Below, piece by piece: positions 1 to 7,219 of a stretch of 19,638 nucleotides of DNA. Made by a program: the position numbers and the translations under genes. How positions within the stretch are numbered: the stretch's first letter is position 1; every line of letters starts with the position of its first letter. Origin of the DNA: Anaerolineaceae bacterium (GTDB taxonomy: Bacteria > Chloroflexota > Anaerolineae > Anaerolineales > Anaerolineaceae); contig WOZC01000089.1 in NCBI GenBank assembly GCA_011620465.1, positions 1 through 19,638 on the forward strand. Direction: 5' to 3'. The notes beneath the pieces are model-generated. The model searched no databases and had not been told where the DNA came from. It saw nothing but the letters and a program-made list of their open reading frames with translations.

Positions 1-78
1 TCAATAAATCTTGCAATAATCATTTTTGCGGAACAACTATTACAAATCGGGGAATATGATGACGAAATGAAAAACTGA
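1..78 (+). CDS. 3' end of an unidentified gene (partial)
   Basis: Frame 1 is open from the left edge of the window to a TGA at 76-78, giving 25 codons that end in the peptide GEYDDEMKN. The composition (Leu, Ile, Ala, then acidic) is plausible for the C-terminal helix of a soluble protein, but the fragment is too short to place in a family. About 90 bases separate its stop codon from the first gene of the next operon. It could be chance, because the region is A+T-rich and only 78 bases are visible. Confidence 0.4.
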   Translation, partial: SINLAIIIFAEQLLQIGEYDDEMKN

Positions 79-131
79 GATTTTGATGACTTCTTATTGA
101 TTCGTTCAGGATGGCTTGGTTAGCTGCTTGG

Positions 132-137
132 TATAAT
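132..137 (+). promoter_or_regulatory. -10 box upstream of the ftcD operon
   Basis: A perfect TATAAT lies at 132-137, 31 bases before the preferred ATG at 169. No convincing -35 hexamer sits 16-18 bases further upstream. The box overlaps the alternative ATG at 136, which argues against that codon being the real start. Confidence 0.4.
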
Positions 138-168
138 GAAAACAATTGATGAAGGAGAGACTCTGGTT

Positions 169-1692
169 ATGAAAATCATCGAATGTATCCCCAATTTTTC
201 TGAGGCGAGGCGTCCCGAGGTAGTAGAAGCAATCATCGATACTATCGCTCAAGTACCCAGCGTCCACGTCCTCGACCGGCACTCTGATATGGACCACAAT
301 CGCACCGTGCTGACCTTTATCGGAGATCCTGCTGGTGTGGAAGAAGCTGCCTACCAGGGCATTGCCAAAGCGGTTGAACTGATCGACCTCAACTACCACC
401 AGGGCGAACATCCCCGATTGGGGGCAGCCGATGTGGTGCCTTTTGTGCCGATCTCGGATGTTACCATGCAGGAATGTATCGAAATCGCCCGGCGCTTGAG
501 CAAGCGTGTCGCTGACAGCCTCGGCATCCCGGTTTATCTCTATGAAGATGCTGCCGTACGATCAGATAGAAAAAACTTGGAAGACATCCGCAGGGGTGAA
601 TATGAGAAGATAAAGGAAACGATCGCCACAGACGCTTACCGCGAACCAGATTTCGGTCCGAAAGTCATGGGTCCAGCCGGCGCAGTGGTCATTGGATCAC
701 GCCAGCCATTGATCGCTTATAACATCTACCTCAACACGCCAGATGTCAGCATCGCTGAAAAAATTGCCCGGCGAGTGCGCAATTCCTCTGGTGGTTTCCA
801 TTTTGTCAAGGGCATGGGCGTTATGGTCAATGGGCTGGCACAAGTTTCGATGAACCTGACCAATTACCAGCGTTCACCCATGGCGCAGGTGACCGAATTT
901 GTTCGCCGTGAAGCTCAGCGCTACGGGGTGGGTATTCATCATTCCGAAATCGTTGGGTTGGTCCCCAGCCGGGCAATCATCAATGCCGGTCGTTATTACC
1001 TGCAGCTGGACGGGTTTGAGCACGAACAACTCCTTGAAAATCGCTTATTTTCTGAGCAGGAAAGCCAGGGTGGAAATACCCAGGTTAGTTTCCTGGACAG
1101 AGTAGCCGAGGGCACAAGCGCACCAGGCGGGGGCTCGGCTGCAGCCTATGCCGGTGCGCTTGGAAGTGCATTGGCAGTGATGGTTGCTCGCCTGACTACT
1201 GGAAAAGCCAAATATAAAGACACTGAGGAAGAATGTTGGCAGACAATTGAAAAGGGGGAAGTGCTGCGCAAGCAACTCACCGAGGCAATTGAGCTGGATG
1301 CCAAATCCTTTGAGGGCATCATCGCTGCCCGCCGCCTGCCGCGTGATACGGAAGAAAACGCTCAAATCCGCGATAAAGCCATCATGGAAGCCAGTTTTAC
1401 AGCTGCTGCTGTACCTCTGCAAACCGCTGAAATGTGTTTGGAGGTGATGAAATTAGCGTTGCGAATGGCACAAATTGGCAACTTGAACGCAATTTCTGAT
1501 GCCGCATCCGGGGTTTACCAGGCAAGGGCAGGTTTGGAAGCAGCGTTATTAAACGTTGAAATCAACCTGATGGGTTATGAAGGTGAAAACAGAGCGATTG
1601 TATTGTTGCAGCAGGCGAGAGCATTGAAGAGAGAGTCAGAGGAACTCATTCTTGAACTTCAGGCGCTCATGAAGACCCGTGCCGGGCTGTAA
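169..1692 (+). CDS. ftcD: bifunctional glutamate formimidoyltransferase / formimidoyltetrahydrofolate cyclodeaminase
   Basis: This 507-residue protein joins two folate enzymes. The first transfers a formimino group from formiminoglutamate to tetrahydrofolate. The second releases ammonia from 5-formimino-THF to give 5,10-methenyl-THF. Residues 1 to about 300 are the formiminotransferase: it begins with MKIIECIPNFSE and carries GEHPRLGAADVVPF, whose His81 matches the catalytic histidine of the mammalian enzyme. Residues from about 304 onward are the cyclodeaminase, with FLDRVAEGTSAPGGGSAAAYAG. Many bacteria encode these as separate proteins; here they are fused as in animal FTCD. I chose ATG 169 because GAAGGAGA at 151-158 precedes it at good spacing and family members start at this MKII. 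The in-frame ATG at 136 lies inside the -10 box. It is the first gene of an operon with the YjjX-like and YcgN-like genes. No other histidine-degradation genes are in view. Confidence 0.93.
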   Translation: MKIIECIPNFSEARRPEVVEAIIDTIAQVPSVHVLDRHSDMDHNRTVLTFIGDPAGVEEAAYQGIAKAVELIDLNYHQGEHPRLGAADVVPFVPISDVTMQECIEIARRLSKRVADSLGIPVYLYEDAAVRSDRKNLEDIRRGEYEKIKETIATDAYREPDFGPKVMGPAGAVVIGSRQPLIAYNIYLNTPDVSIAEKIARRVRNSSGGFHFVKGMGVMVNGLAQVSMNLTNYQRSPMAQVTEFVRREAQRYGVGIHHSEIVGLVPSRAIINAGRYYLQLDGFEHEQLLENRLFSEQESQGGNTQVSFLDRVAEGTSAPGGGSAAAYAGALGSALAVMVARLTTGKAKYKDTEEECWQTIEKGEVLRKQLTEAIELDAKSFEGIIAARRLPRDTEENAQIRDKAIMEASFTAAAVPLQTAEMCLEVMKLALRMAQIGNLNAISDAASGVYQARAGLEAALLNVEINLMGYEGENRAIVLLQQARALKRESEELILELQALMKTRAGL

Positions 1693-1712
1693 GGTTTCGA
1701 TGGCGGGTGTCT

Positions 1713-2279
1713 ATGACTGAAATCGTCGTTGTCGGCTCTGAAAATCCAAGCAAACTCCATGCAGTCCAAATGGGTTTTCAGGCTGTATTTCCGGAACACG
1801 AGTTTGTTTTTCTCACTACAGAGGTCAGTTCAAATGTCTCCTGTCAACCAATGGGTGACGAGGAGACCCTGACCGGTGCCCAAAACCGCGCCTCGAATGC
1901 CCGAAATGTTTACCCGCAGGCAGACTACTGGGTAGGGCTGGAGGGCGGATTGAGTGTTTTGGATAACGGTGAACAAAGCCTGGCTGCCTACAGTTGGGTA
2001 TCTATCCTCGGCAAGCAAAAGCCAGGCTATGCGCGGTCGGCGACCTATATTCTGCCCAACAAAATTGCTGACTTGATCCGTGTAGGTATGGAGCAGGGTG
2101 AGGCAGACGATATCGTTTTTGGGCAAGCGAATAGCAAACAAGCCAACGGAGGTGTCGGGTTGCTGACTAATGACTTGATTACGCGGGCTGAGCTCTACGC
2201 CATGGCAGTCAAACTAGCCCTTATCCCGTTCATTCAGGAAGAACTCTATCCGCCTGCCATGGGAAACGAACAGCAATGA
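1713..2279 (+). CDS. yjjX: inosine/xanthosine triphosphatase (YjjX/DUF84 family)
   Basis: This 188-residue protein resembles E. coli YjjX, a Maf/Ham1-fold phosphatase that hydrolyses ITP and XTP and so cleans damaged purines from the nucleotide pool. Family marks are the N-terminal VVGSENPSKLHAV, the segment GDEETLTGAQNRASNA and YWVGLEGGL (residues about 60-80), and a C-terminal GVGLLTNDLITRAELY. Length is close to the family norm. Two starts are possible, GTG at 1707 and ATG at 1713; the ATG is preferred because GGCGGG just precedes it. It begins 20 bases after ftcD and its stop overlaps the next gene in an ATGA, so it is the middle gene of an operon. A specific link between folate metabolism and nucleotide sanitation is only inferred. 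Confidence 0.9.
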   Translation: MTEIVVVGSENPSKLHAVQMGFQAVFPEHEFVFLTTEVSSNVSCQPMGDEETLTGAQNRASNARNVYPQADYWVGLEGGLSVLDNGEQSLAAYSWVSILGKQKPGYARSATYILPNKIADLIRVGMEQGEADDIVFGQANSKQANGGVGLLTNDLITRAELYAMAVKLALIPFIQEELYPPAMGNEQQ

Positions 2280-2713
2280 CTCCGTTCTGGAAAGAGAAAA
2301 GCTTTGAACAAATGACCCAAGTGGAATGGGAATCCTTATGTGATGGCTGTGCCAAATGCTGTCTCATCAAATTTCGGGAAACTAAAACAAAAACGGTCAA
2401 ATTTACCAATGTGATTTGCCGCTATCTTAATTTGAAAACCTGCCAGTGCAGCGATTATCCCAATCGTCATGAGAATGTACCCGAATGCATCCAGCTGACC
2501 CCGGAACTTGCCAGGCATTTGGATTGGCTGCCAAAAACTTGTGCATATCGATTGGTTGCGGATGGTGAGGACCTACCCTGGTGGCACCCGCTCAGAACCG
2601 GCGATCCCAATTCAGCCCGACAGGCCGGCGGTACGGTTTTTGGGAAGGTGGTTAGTGAATCAGAGGTCGACGACGTCGACCTGGAAGATATGGTCGTTAA
2701 TTGGTTTGAATAG
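2276..2713 (+). CDS. YcgN/YkgJ-family cysteine-cluster protein (UPF0260)
   Basis: This 145-residue protein closely matches the YcgN family (UPF0260). It starts with a WKEKSFEQMTQVEWESLCDGC segment and keeps the C-x2-C-x2-CC cluster at Cys22, Cys25, Cys28 and Cys29. Further conserved cysteines lie at 48, 56, 58, 71 and 89 (the last in LPKTCAYRL), followed by LPWWHPL. The cysteine pattern suggests metal or Fe-S binding, but the biochemical role is not established. Its ATG overlaps the stop of the upstream phosphatase gene by four bases, so translation is probably coupled. It is the last gene of the ftcD operon. No clear terminator follows. Confidence 0.88.
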   Translation: MTPFWKEKSFEQMTQVEWESLCDGCAKCCLIKFRETKTKTVKFTNVICRYLNLKTCQCSDYPNRHENVPECIQLTPELARHLDWLPKTCAYRLVADGEDLPWWHPLRTGDPNSARQAGGTVFGKVVSESEVDDVDLEDMVVNWFE

Positions 2714-2936
2714 AGGATATGGTTGCTTGACAGCAGACCCGTTCCCTATAGAAGAACATCGTAGGGTTAAGGCGGGCATCAACCATGAACCCCGGATCGA
2801 AGCGGTCTTACATATTACCCCAGCACCACAGGTACCTGTAGGCAGATCGAGCAGACAATCTGACAGAGGGTCTGCCAAAACCGGATCCCAAGTTAAAAAA
2901 CGGTGAGGATACCGCTGCGATCGATTTTATTAACTT

Positions 2937-2958
2937 GTTGAATTCGTGTTGAATTCGT
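2937..2958 (+). repeat. perfect tandem 11-bp repeat next to a promoter
   Basis: GTTGAATTCGT occurs twice back to back (2937-2947 and 2948-2958). The second copy ends one base before the -35 hexamer at 2959. The 11-bp period is about one helical turn, so both copies would face the same side of DNA. This is the geometry expected of an activator binding next to RNA polymerase, though no regulator is identified. Confidence 0.6.
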
Positions 2959-2987
2959 TTGTCAAATCCCTGGTTTTACGTTAGAAT
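2959..2987 (+). promoter_or_regulatory. sigma-70-type promoter of the darA-like pair
   Basis: TTGTCA (2959-2964), a 17-base spacer and TAGAAT (2982-2987) make the best-formed promoter on the plus strand of this window. Transcription would begin near 2994, leaving a leader of about 25 bases with a GGAGG ahead of ATG 3019. Confidence 0.65.
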
Positions 2988-3018
2988 AAACTCAGCAACA
3001 CTATTCCGGCGGAGGTAT

Positions 3019-3363
3019 ATGACGCAATTCGACACGCAAGTTACCCGGATGGTCCTGGCGGTGGTTCATAGCCAGGATTGTGAAATTGTTGAGATGGCTT
3101 TAGAGCAAGAAGGCTTCTCTTACGTGAAATTTCCCAGCACTGGTGGTTTTCTGCTCGAGAAAAATGTAACCTTCCTAATTGCAACAGACGAACATAACAA
3201 ACAGACAATCGTCGACCGCCTTTCAGAAGCCGCAAAAAAACGCATCAGTTATGTGGCTGCCACCATGGATTACACTCCCTTTCCAATGATTATCCCTGCA
3301 GAGACCATGGTAGGCGGGGTGACCATCTTTATCTTGAAAGTAAATCATTTCGAGGAGTATTGA
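3019..3363 (+). CDS. DarA-like cyclic-di-AMP receptor / PII-like protein, long form (DUF970)
   Basis: This 114-residue protein belongs to the PII-like DUF970 family, whose B. subtilis member DarA (YaaQ, PstA) is a trimeric c-di-AMP receptor. Visible family features are the N-terminal beta strand TRMVLAVV, the loop STGGF at residues 40-44, and a C-terminal half with YTPFP, VGG and TIFILKVNHFEEY, which matches the end of DarA closely. The usual SG(N/R)TT after STGGF is replaced by LEKNVT, so ligand binding may be altered. The ATG at 3019 is chosen because GGAGG (3011-3015) precedes it and it falls just downstream of the promoter. An in-frame TTG at 2959 would lie inside the -35 box. It is followed after one base by a shorter paralogue. 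Confidence 0.82.
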   Translation: MTQFDTQVTRMVLAVVHSQDCEIVEMALEQEGFSYVKFPSTGGFLLEKNVTFLIATDEHNKQTIVDRLSEAAKKRISYVAATMDYTPFPMIIPAETMVGGVTIFILKVNHFEEY

Positions 3364-3364
3364 T

Positions 3365-3631
3365 ATGAAATTGATAATGGCGATCATCAAACACGCGGAT
3401 AATGACCGAGTATCCAAAAAACTTACTGATGAGAAGTTCAGAGTCACTTTCGTCGCCTCGACTGGAGGTTTCTTTCGCAGTGGTCGCAGTACACTTATCA
3501 TTGGTGTCGATGATGAACGCGTAGCAGAGGCGTTACGGATCATTAAAGAAACAACAACGATCCCTGAAACCGACGGAGAAAAACAAGCAACTGTCTTTGT
3601 TCTGGATGTGGAAGATTTCAGCCAGCTCTGA
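3365..3631 (+). CDS. DarA-like cyclic-di-AMP receptor / PII-like protein, short form (DUF970)
   Basis: This 88-residue paralogue of the preceding gene is closer to DarA in its first half: MKLIMAII, then LTDEKFRVTFVASTGGFF (STGGF at residues 32-36), SGRSTLIIGVDDERV and ALRIIKE. It then goes almost directly to ATVFVLDVEDFSQL. It therefore lacks the loop and YxP(Y/F)P segment seen in DarA and in its neighbour, and is about 20 residues shorter than DarA. GAGGAG at 3352-3357 is a good ribosome site, and the gap from the previous stop is one base. The pair is probably co-translated and could form mixed trimers, which is inference. c-di-AMP binding by this short form is not assured. Confidence 0.85.
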   Translation: MKLIMAIIKHADNDRVSKKLTDEKFRVTFVASTGGFFRSGRSTLIIGVDDERVAEALRIIKETTTIPETDGEKQATVFVLDVEDFSQL

Positions 3632-3634
3632 TCA

Positions 3635-3663
3635 TTTTGGATCCTGCAGAACTTAATCCAAAA
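3635..3663 (+). terminator. weak hairpin after the darA-like pair
   Basis: TTTTGGAT (3635-3642) and ATCCAAAA (3656-3663) are perfect inverted repeats around a 13-base loop, starting four bases after the stop codon. The stem is mostly A:T and no U-tract follows, so it is at best a weak terminator. Confidence 0.3.
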
Positions 3664-3710
3664 ACAACCTAACTTGTAGCCAAAGCAACAAAAGCATCGT
3701 TGTCAGGGTA

Positions 3711-3716
3711 TATAAT
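3711..3716 (+). promoter_or_regulatory. -10 box for the DUF4013 gene
   Basis: TATAAT at 3711-3716 lies 42 bases before ATG 3759. No -35 hexamer is seen at normal spacing; TTGTCA at 3700-3705 is only five bases away and cannot serve as one. Confidence 0.35.
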
Positions 3717-3758
3717 GGACATGTTTCAGTAATCATATTTGAAAACAGAGAGGTTTTT

Positions 3759-4400
3759 ATGGTTAATTTTGGAAAAGCATTTACCTACATATTTGATGAT
3801 AAGCGTTGGTTCGATAAATTGATTATTCCAGTATTGGTCAGCCTGGTCCCTCTCATTGGACCGATGGCATTCTCGGGTTACATGCTGCGAACAATTAAAA
3901 ACGTTGTTCAAAACGAGGTTGACCCTCTGCCGGATTACCAATTCGGTGATGATCTGGGTCGTGGTTTTCGATTCTACCTGGTCGGATTGGTCTATTCTTT
4001 ACCGGTCTTGCTTGTTGTCGGACTGATGATGATTCCGGCGATGGCATTAAATAGTAATAATTCAATCACTGCTCTGGGAGTGATCTTCCTGATCCTTGGC
4101 GGCTTGCTGATGCTGGTTTATGGCTTGTTCCTGACGGTCCTTCAGCCAATCATGATGGCGAACTTTGCTGTGAAGGATACTTTTGCTTCCGGCTTTGAAT
4201 TTGGACTATTTTTCAAACGCCTGGGCAACAATTTCACCGCATGGCTGCTTGTCATTGCCGGTATGGTCATAGCAAGCATCATTTCTCCATTGGGCTCAAT
4301 TTTATTTGCTATCGGTGTTGTAATTACTATGGCGTACAGCCAGTTAATGGTCGCGCACCTGGCAGGTCAAGCTTACGTTGCTTCTGAAGACAAAATATAA
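3759..4400 (+). CDS. DUF4013 integral membrane protein
   Basis: This 213-residue protein has about four to six hydrophobic segments (roughly residues 20-42, 73-97, 103-130 and 160-195). It carries the DUF4013 signature: an N-terminal FGKAFTYIFDDKRWFDKL helix, SGYMLRTIKNV, then LPDYQFGDDLGRGFRFYLVG leading into a membrane helix with YSLP. The family is found in bacteria and archaea and has no known function. GAGAGG at 3748-3753 is a good ribosome site for ATG 3759. It appears to be transcribed alone, with its own -10 box upstream and a hairpin terminator 20 bases after the stop. Confidence 0.8.
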   Translation: MVNFGKAFTYIFDDKRWFDKLIIPVLVSLVPLIGPMAFSGYMLRTIKNVVQNEVDPLPDYQFGDDLGRGFRFYLVGLVYSLPVLLVVGLMMIPAMALNSNNSITALGVIFLILGGLLMLVYGLFLTVLQPIMMANFAVKDTFASGFEFGLFFKRLGNNFTAWLLVIAGMVIASIISPLGSILFAIGVVITMAYSQLMVAHLAGQAYVASEDKI

Positions 4401-4419
4401 GATATCAATCACACAAAGG

Positions 4420-4451
4420 AAACAGAGCGAGATGTCATTCCCGCTCTGTTT
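4420..4451. terminator. bidirectional terminator between convergent genes
   Basis: AAACAGAGCG (4420-4429) pairs perfectly with CGCTCTGTTT (4442-4451) around a 12-base loop. T-rich tracts follow in both directions. It lies between the DUF4013 stop (4400) and the AMMECR1 gene stop on the minus strand (4452-4454), directly abutting the latter. Confidence 0.82.
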
Positions 4452-5021
4452 TTATTCCGAAAACTCTTCAACATGATAGATGGCTATATCGAGTTTATTG
4501 TGTTCCCAAAAAGTAGGACTGCAGCCCATTTTCCGGCACAGTTGTGAAAGGAATTGTCTCGTGTCCGGCAACTCATCCCAAACCTGAGGTAGGAAAGTTG
4601 CCCGCCGATGACCATCTGAGATAATCACGCCATCCTCTCCCGGTTTCAACAGCGTAAGCAGATCTCCCGGTGTGTTGTATTCCAGTGGTTCAGGCTTTGA
4701 TAACCTGGAAACTTCAATTTTGATCCGAGCCAGTTCGCCTGGTGTGACCGGGCTGAAGCGCGGGTCCTGGCTGGCAGCCTGCACCGCTCTTTTTTGAACA
4801 TCCAGGAACAAAGGCTGATAGGCTTCCAGTGTGCCGATACAGCCGCGCAGTCCGCCACCGATTGTTAGCGTCACAAAACTGGCGCCGTCATCGTTCAGCG
4901 TGAGGCTGAAATCATGAGGGTCGAGCCTGGCTAAAGGCTGGTTGAGCGCGGTGGCATTGACTGCCTCACGGGCGATAGTTAGCAGTTGCTTCTTTTCATC
5001 CAGGTTGAGTTTCTCTGGCAT
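4452..5021 (-). CDS. AMMECR1-domain protein (AmmeMemoRadiSam system protein A-like)
   Basis: This 189-residue soluble protein is a stand-alone AMMECR1 domain. The family hallmark LRGCIGTLEAYQPL is at residues 58-71, followed by AAS-DPRFSPVTPGEL, the strand KIEVSRLSKPEPL, and a C-terminal GVIISDGHRRATFLPQVW and FWEHNKLDIAIYHVEEF. The family is conserved from archaea to humans, and its molecular function is not settled. In many bacteria it is encoded with a Memo-like protein and a radical SAM protein, but neither is present here. Only ATG 5021 fits the conserved N-terminus; AAAGGA lies about 13 bases upstream, a rather long spacing. It is divergent from the amidase operon. Confidence 0.88.
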   Translation of the reverse strand: MPEKLNLDEKKQLLTIAREAVNATALNQPLARLDPHDFSLTLNDDGASFVTLTIGGGLRGCIGTLEAYQPLFLDVQKRAVQAASQDPRFSPVTPGELARIKIEVSRLSKPEPLEYNTPGDLLTLLKPGEDGVIISDGHRRATFLPQVWDELPDTRQFLSQLCRKMGCSPTFWEHNKLDIAIYHVEEFSE

Positions 5022-5050
5022 AGGATTTGCACCATTCCTTTCAGACCAAT

Positions 5051-5079
5051 TTGGGTTTATTCAATTATACAAATATTAA
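5051..5079 (+). promoter_or_regulatory. possible promoter of the cell-wall operon
   Basis: TTGGGT (5051-5056), a 17-base spacer and TATTAA (5074-5079) lie 38 bases before ATG 5118, in the gap between divergent genes. The match is moderate. Confidence 0.3.
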
Positions 5080-5117
5080 GCATCCTTACCAAATATTACT
5101 TGAACACAGGAACGATT

Positions 5118-6131
5118 ATGTCAAAGCAAATGCACCATTTAGACGACGAAGAAGATCCAGGCAGCGCAGGTGTTTGGCACCGCAAAACAGGTGCAGACGA
5201 GCAGGCGTCACAATCGAGTTTCTTTTTAAGGGCGGAAGCAGAGCAGGTTTCCTCTCGAAACAACGGACCAGCCGGGCAGGATGAGCATGGGATGGGCAAA
5301 CAGAATCCCTTTGAAAACTGGCAGATCAAAACTCTAAGGGAAGGGCAAGAACCACTCCTGCCGCCAAACAGTAAAGCAGTGACAAGCATTTTAGGGTTGA
5401 TCTGGCAAGTAATTTCAACAGTCATCCTGGCAGGAATTGTTACCGCAACACTTTTGTCGATGTGGATGCCAGGCAGTTTGATGCCGGGCAGCCTGGGACA
5501 GAATGTGGCAGATGTTGTGGCTGAAGGTGAAGGAATAACCCAGGCGGAGGTTGCTGAAGGAGCCTTACCCGCCAACTTCCCCAGCAACAAAATAGGCATT
5601 GTGGTGGGGCATCGTGGGCATGACAGCGGCGCGGTCTGCGCCAACGGTCTGACCGAACTGGAAATTAATAGCAACGTTGCCACCTACGTCCAACAAAAGC
5701 TGATCAAAGCAGGCTTCGAGGTGGAATTATTGGACGAATTTGACTCACGATTGAACAACTACCAATCCGGTTTGCTGCTTTCGATTCATTCGGACTCCTG
5801 TGACTACATCAACGACTCTGCGACCGGTTTCAAAGTCGCGGCGGCCTTCTCTCAAAAAGCAGATCAAAGTTCTTCGAGGCTTGTGGAATGCCTCTCGGAC
5901 CGGTATGCCAATATCACTGGTTTAAGGTATCATTACCAGTCAGTAACAACGGACATGACCTCTTACCATGTTTTTGATGAGATCAACCCATATACTACTG
6001 CAGGGATCATTGAGCTTGGTTTCATGAACCTTGATCAGGAGATCCTGACAACCAAGCCGGAGCTTCTGGCGGAGGGTATAGCCAAGGGGATCAGTTGTTA
6101 CATGAATAATGAAGAGGTACAACAGCCATAA
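5118..6131 (+). CDS. membrane-anchored N-acetylmuramoyl-L-alanine amidase (Amidase_3)
   Basis: This 337-residue enzyme should cleave the bond between N-acetylmuramic acid and L-alanine in peptidoglycan. Residues 1-85 are a polar, charged cytoplasmic region. About 89-115 form one membrane helix. About 155-330 are the zinc-dependent Amidase_3 domain. Likely zinc ligands are His165 (VVGHRGHDSG), Glu180 (LTELEIN) and His224 (SIHSDS), with the catalytic Glu299 in IIELGFM. The fold therefore appears intact, although the usual DPGH motif is reduced to VGHRGHDSG. ATG 5118 is chosen because AGGA at 5108-5111 precedes it; an upstream in-frame extension overlaps the divergent AMMECR1 gene. It leads an operon with two L,D-transpeptidases, so the three probably remodel the wall together outside the membrane. 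Confidence 0.85.
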   Translation: MSKQMHHLDDEEDPGSAGVWHRKTGADEQASQSSFFLRAEAEQVSSRNNGPAGQDEHGMGKQNPFENWQIKTLREGQEPLLPPNSKAVTSILGLIWQVISTVILAGIVTATLLSMWMPGSLMPGSLGQNVADVVAEGEGITQAEVAEGALPANFPSNKIGIVVGHRGHDSGAVCANGLTELEINSNVATYVQQKLIKAGFEVELLDEFDSRLNNYQSGLLLSIHSDSCDYINDSATGFKVAAAFSQKADQSSSRLVECLSDRYANITGLRYHYQSVTTDMTSYHVFDEINPYTTAGIIELGFMNLDQEILTTKPELLAEGIAKGISCYMNNEEVQQP

Positions 6132-6152
6132 TTCGTTGGCTAAGAAAAACTA

Positions 6153-7217
6153 ATGACCGAGCAAAGCAATAGCGCTGGAACGCTGATCATCCAGGCGAAG
6201 CAAGCCATTTTGGCTGGTGATGCAGTGCTTGCCAGGCGACTGGCAGAGCAAGCGCTGCAGCTTTCACTCACTAACAGCGATGCCAAGCTGATTTTGGCAG
6301 GGCTTTCTGAGCCTGAAACCAGCCTGAGTCTCTTGCGTGATGTGCTCGATAACGACCCCCAAAATCCGTATGTTCATAAAGCCATGCACTGGGCAGGCAC
6401 CCGAACCCGCCAGGAAAGCGCTTCTCAATGGACCCCGGCAGCCTTACCCGAGGTTGCCCCGGCTAAACTAACTCGTCTGGAACCAGCAACAGCAATTCAG
6501 CCAAGAAAGAGACCTGCCTGGGCAACGATGAGCTTGTTATTATTGGCTGGACTGATCGTTTTCAGTCTTTACTCTGTAGGCATTATCCCTGACAGACCGG
6601 TTGCCGGGCAGCAATTCTTGATCAAGAACGAGACCGCCTTGCTGGTTAAACCAAGCCTGACACCTACAAATACCGCCACACCGACCAACACACCTACCAA
6701 CACTCCCACGCCTACTCCGACCAACACCCCCACGCCGACAAACACGCCTACGCCAACACCCACGCCCACTGAAACACCCACTGAAACACCTGTTCCCACG
6801 GTCGAGATCATTCCTTATGTTTACGAGCCTGATCCTTTTCTGCCTCCGGGTGTGGAGCCTTTGGGTGAAAAATGGATCGATATCAATTTGAGTGAGCAAA
6901 AGCTTTACGCCTATGAAGGCAACACGCTGGTTGATTGGTTTTGGGTGTCCACTGGCTTGCCCGATACGCCCACGGTCACAGGAACTTACTATGTTTACAT
7001 TAAGTTGCTTTATGACGACATGACCGGACCCGGTTACTACTTGCCGGATGTTCCCTATGTGATGTATTTTTATAATGGTTATGGAATTCACGGCACCTAC
7101 TGGCACAGCAACTTCGGTTATCCGATGAGCCACGGCTGCGTGAATATGGAGACCAGCGAAGCCGGCTGGTTATACAACTGGGCTTTCGTAGGGATTCCAA
7201 TTAACGTACACTATTGA
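6153..7217 (+). CDS. L,D-transpeptidase (YkuD) with TPR-like N-terminus and Thr/Pro stalk
   Basis: This 354-residue protein has four parts. Residues 1-85 are a helical, TPR-like cytoplasmic region (LARRLAEQALQLS, LLRDVLDNDPQNPYVH). About 122-143 form a membrane helix. Residues 170-216 are a Thr/Pro/Asn repeat stalk. From about 235 to the end lies a YkuD catalytic domain. The active site is intact, with His313 followed by Ser326-His327-Gly328-Cys329 (MSHGCVNM). Such enzymes make 3-3 peptidoglycan crosslinks or attach proteins to the wall, and some are only carboxypeptidases; which applies here cannot be told from sequence. The stalk would carry the domain from the membrane to the wall. It starts 21 bases after the amidase stop with no clear ribosome site. 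Confidence 0.88.
   Translation: MTEQSNSAGTLIIQAKQAILAGDAVLARRLAEQALQLSLTNSDAKLILAGLSEPETSLSLLRDVLDNDPQNPYVHKAMHWAGTRTRQESASQWTPAALPEVAPAKLTRLEPATAIQPRKRPAWATMSLLLLAGLIVFSLYSVGIIPDRPVAGQQFLIKNETALLVKPSLTPTNTATPTNTPTNTPTPTPTNTPTPTNTPTPTPTPTETPTETPVPTVEIIPYVYEPDPFLPPGVEPLGEKWIDINLSEQKLYAYEGNTLVDWFWVSTGLPDTPTVTGTYYVYIKLLYDDMTGPGYYLPDVPYVMYFYNGYGIHGTYWHSNFGYPMSHGCVNMETSEAGWLYNWAFVGIPINVHY
6660..6800 (+). repeat. low-complexity Thr/Pro-coding repeat
   Basis: About 140 bases inside the first L,D-transpeptidase gene repeat variants of ACNCCNAC, coding for TPT, TNTP and TETP units. Third positions vary between copies, so selection appears to act on the protein stalk and not on the DNA. Such stalks are common in surface proteins of Chloroflexota. 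Confidence 0.85.
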
Positions 7218-7219
7218 AT

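Larger units (their letters stand above)
2714..3018 (+). other. non-coding intergenic stretch (305 bp)
   Basis: I see no convincing gene here; the open frames have no family-like content. It holds a 12-bp palindrome, ACAGGTACCTGT (2828-2839). Next comes a nested inverted repeat: GGCAGA at 2841-2846 against TCTGCC at 2871-2876, with an inner CAGA/TCTG. It also holds the tandem repeat and promoter listed separately at 2937-2987. The left part could be a structured untranslated region or decayed sequence. Confidence 0.6.

Noticed and set aside
136..168. ATG at 136 as the start of the ftcD gene
   Set aside because: It overlaps the TATAAT box and adds eleven residues without family match; ATG 169 has a good ribosome site.
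2727..2752. TTGACA ... TATAGA as a promoter after the YcgN-like gene
   Set aside because: The spacer is only 14 bases and no gene follows closely; a better promoter exists at 2959-2987.
2828..2876. Palindrome and nested inverted repeat as a riboswitch or terminator
   Set aside because: There is no U-tract, no known riboswitch core, and the stretch lies upstream of an independent promoter.
6660..6800. Repeat tract as a CRISPR array or minisatellite
   Set aside because: It is in frame within a gene, the units are irregular with no spacers, and it encodes a typical Thr/Pro stalk.
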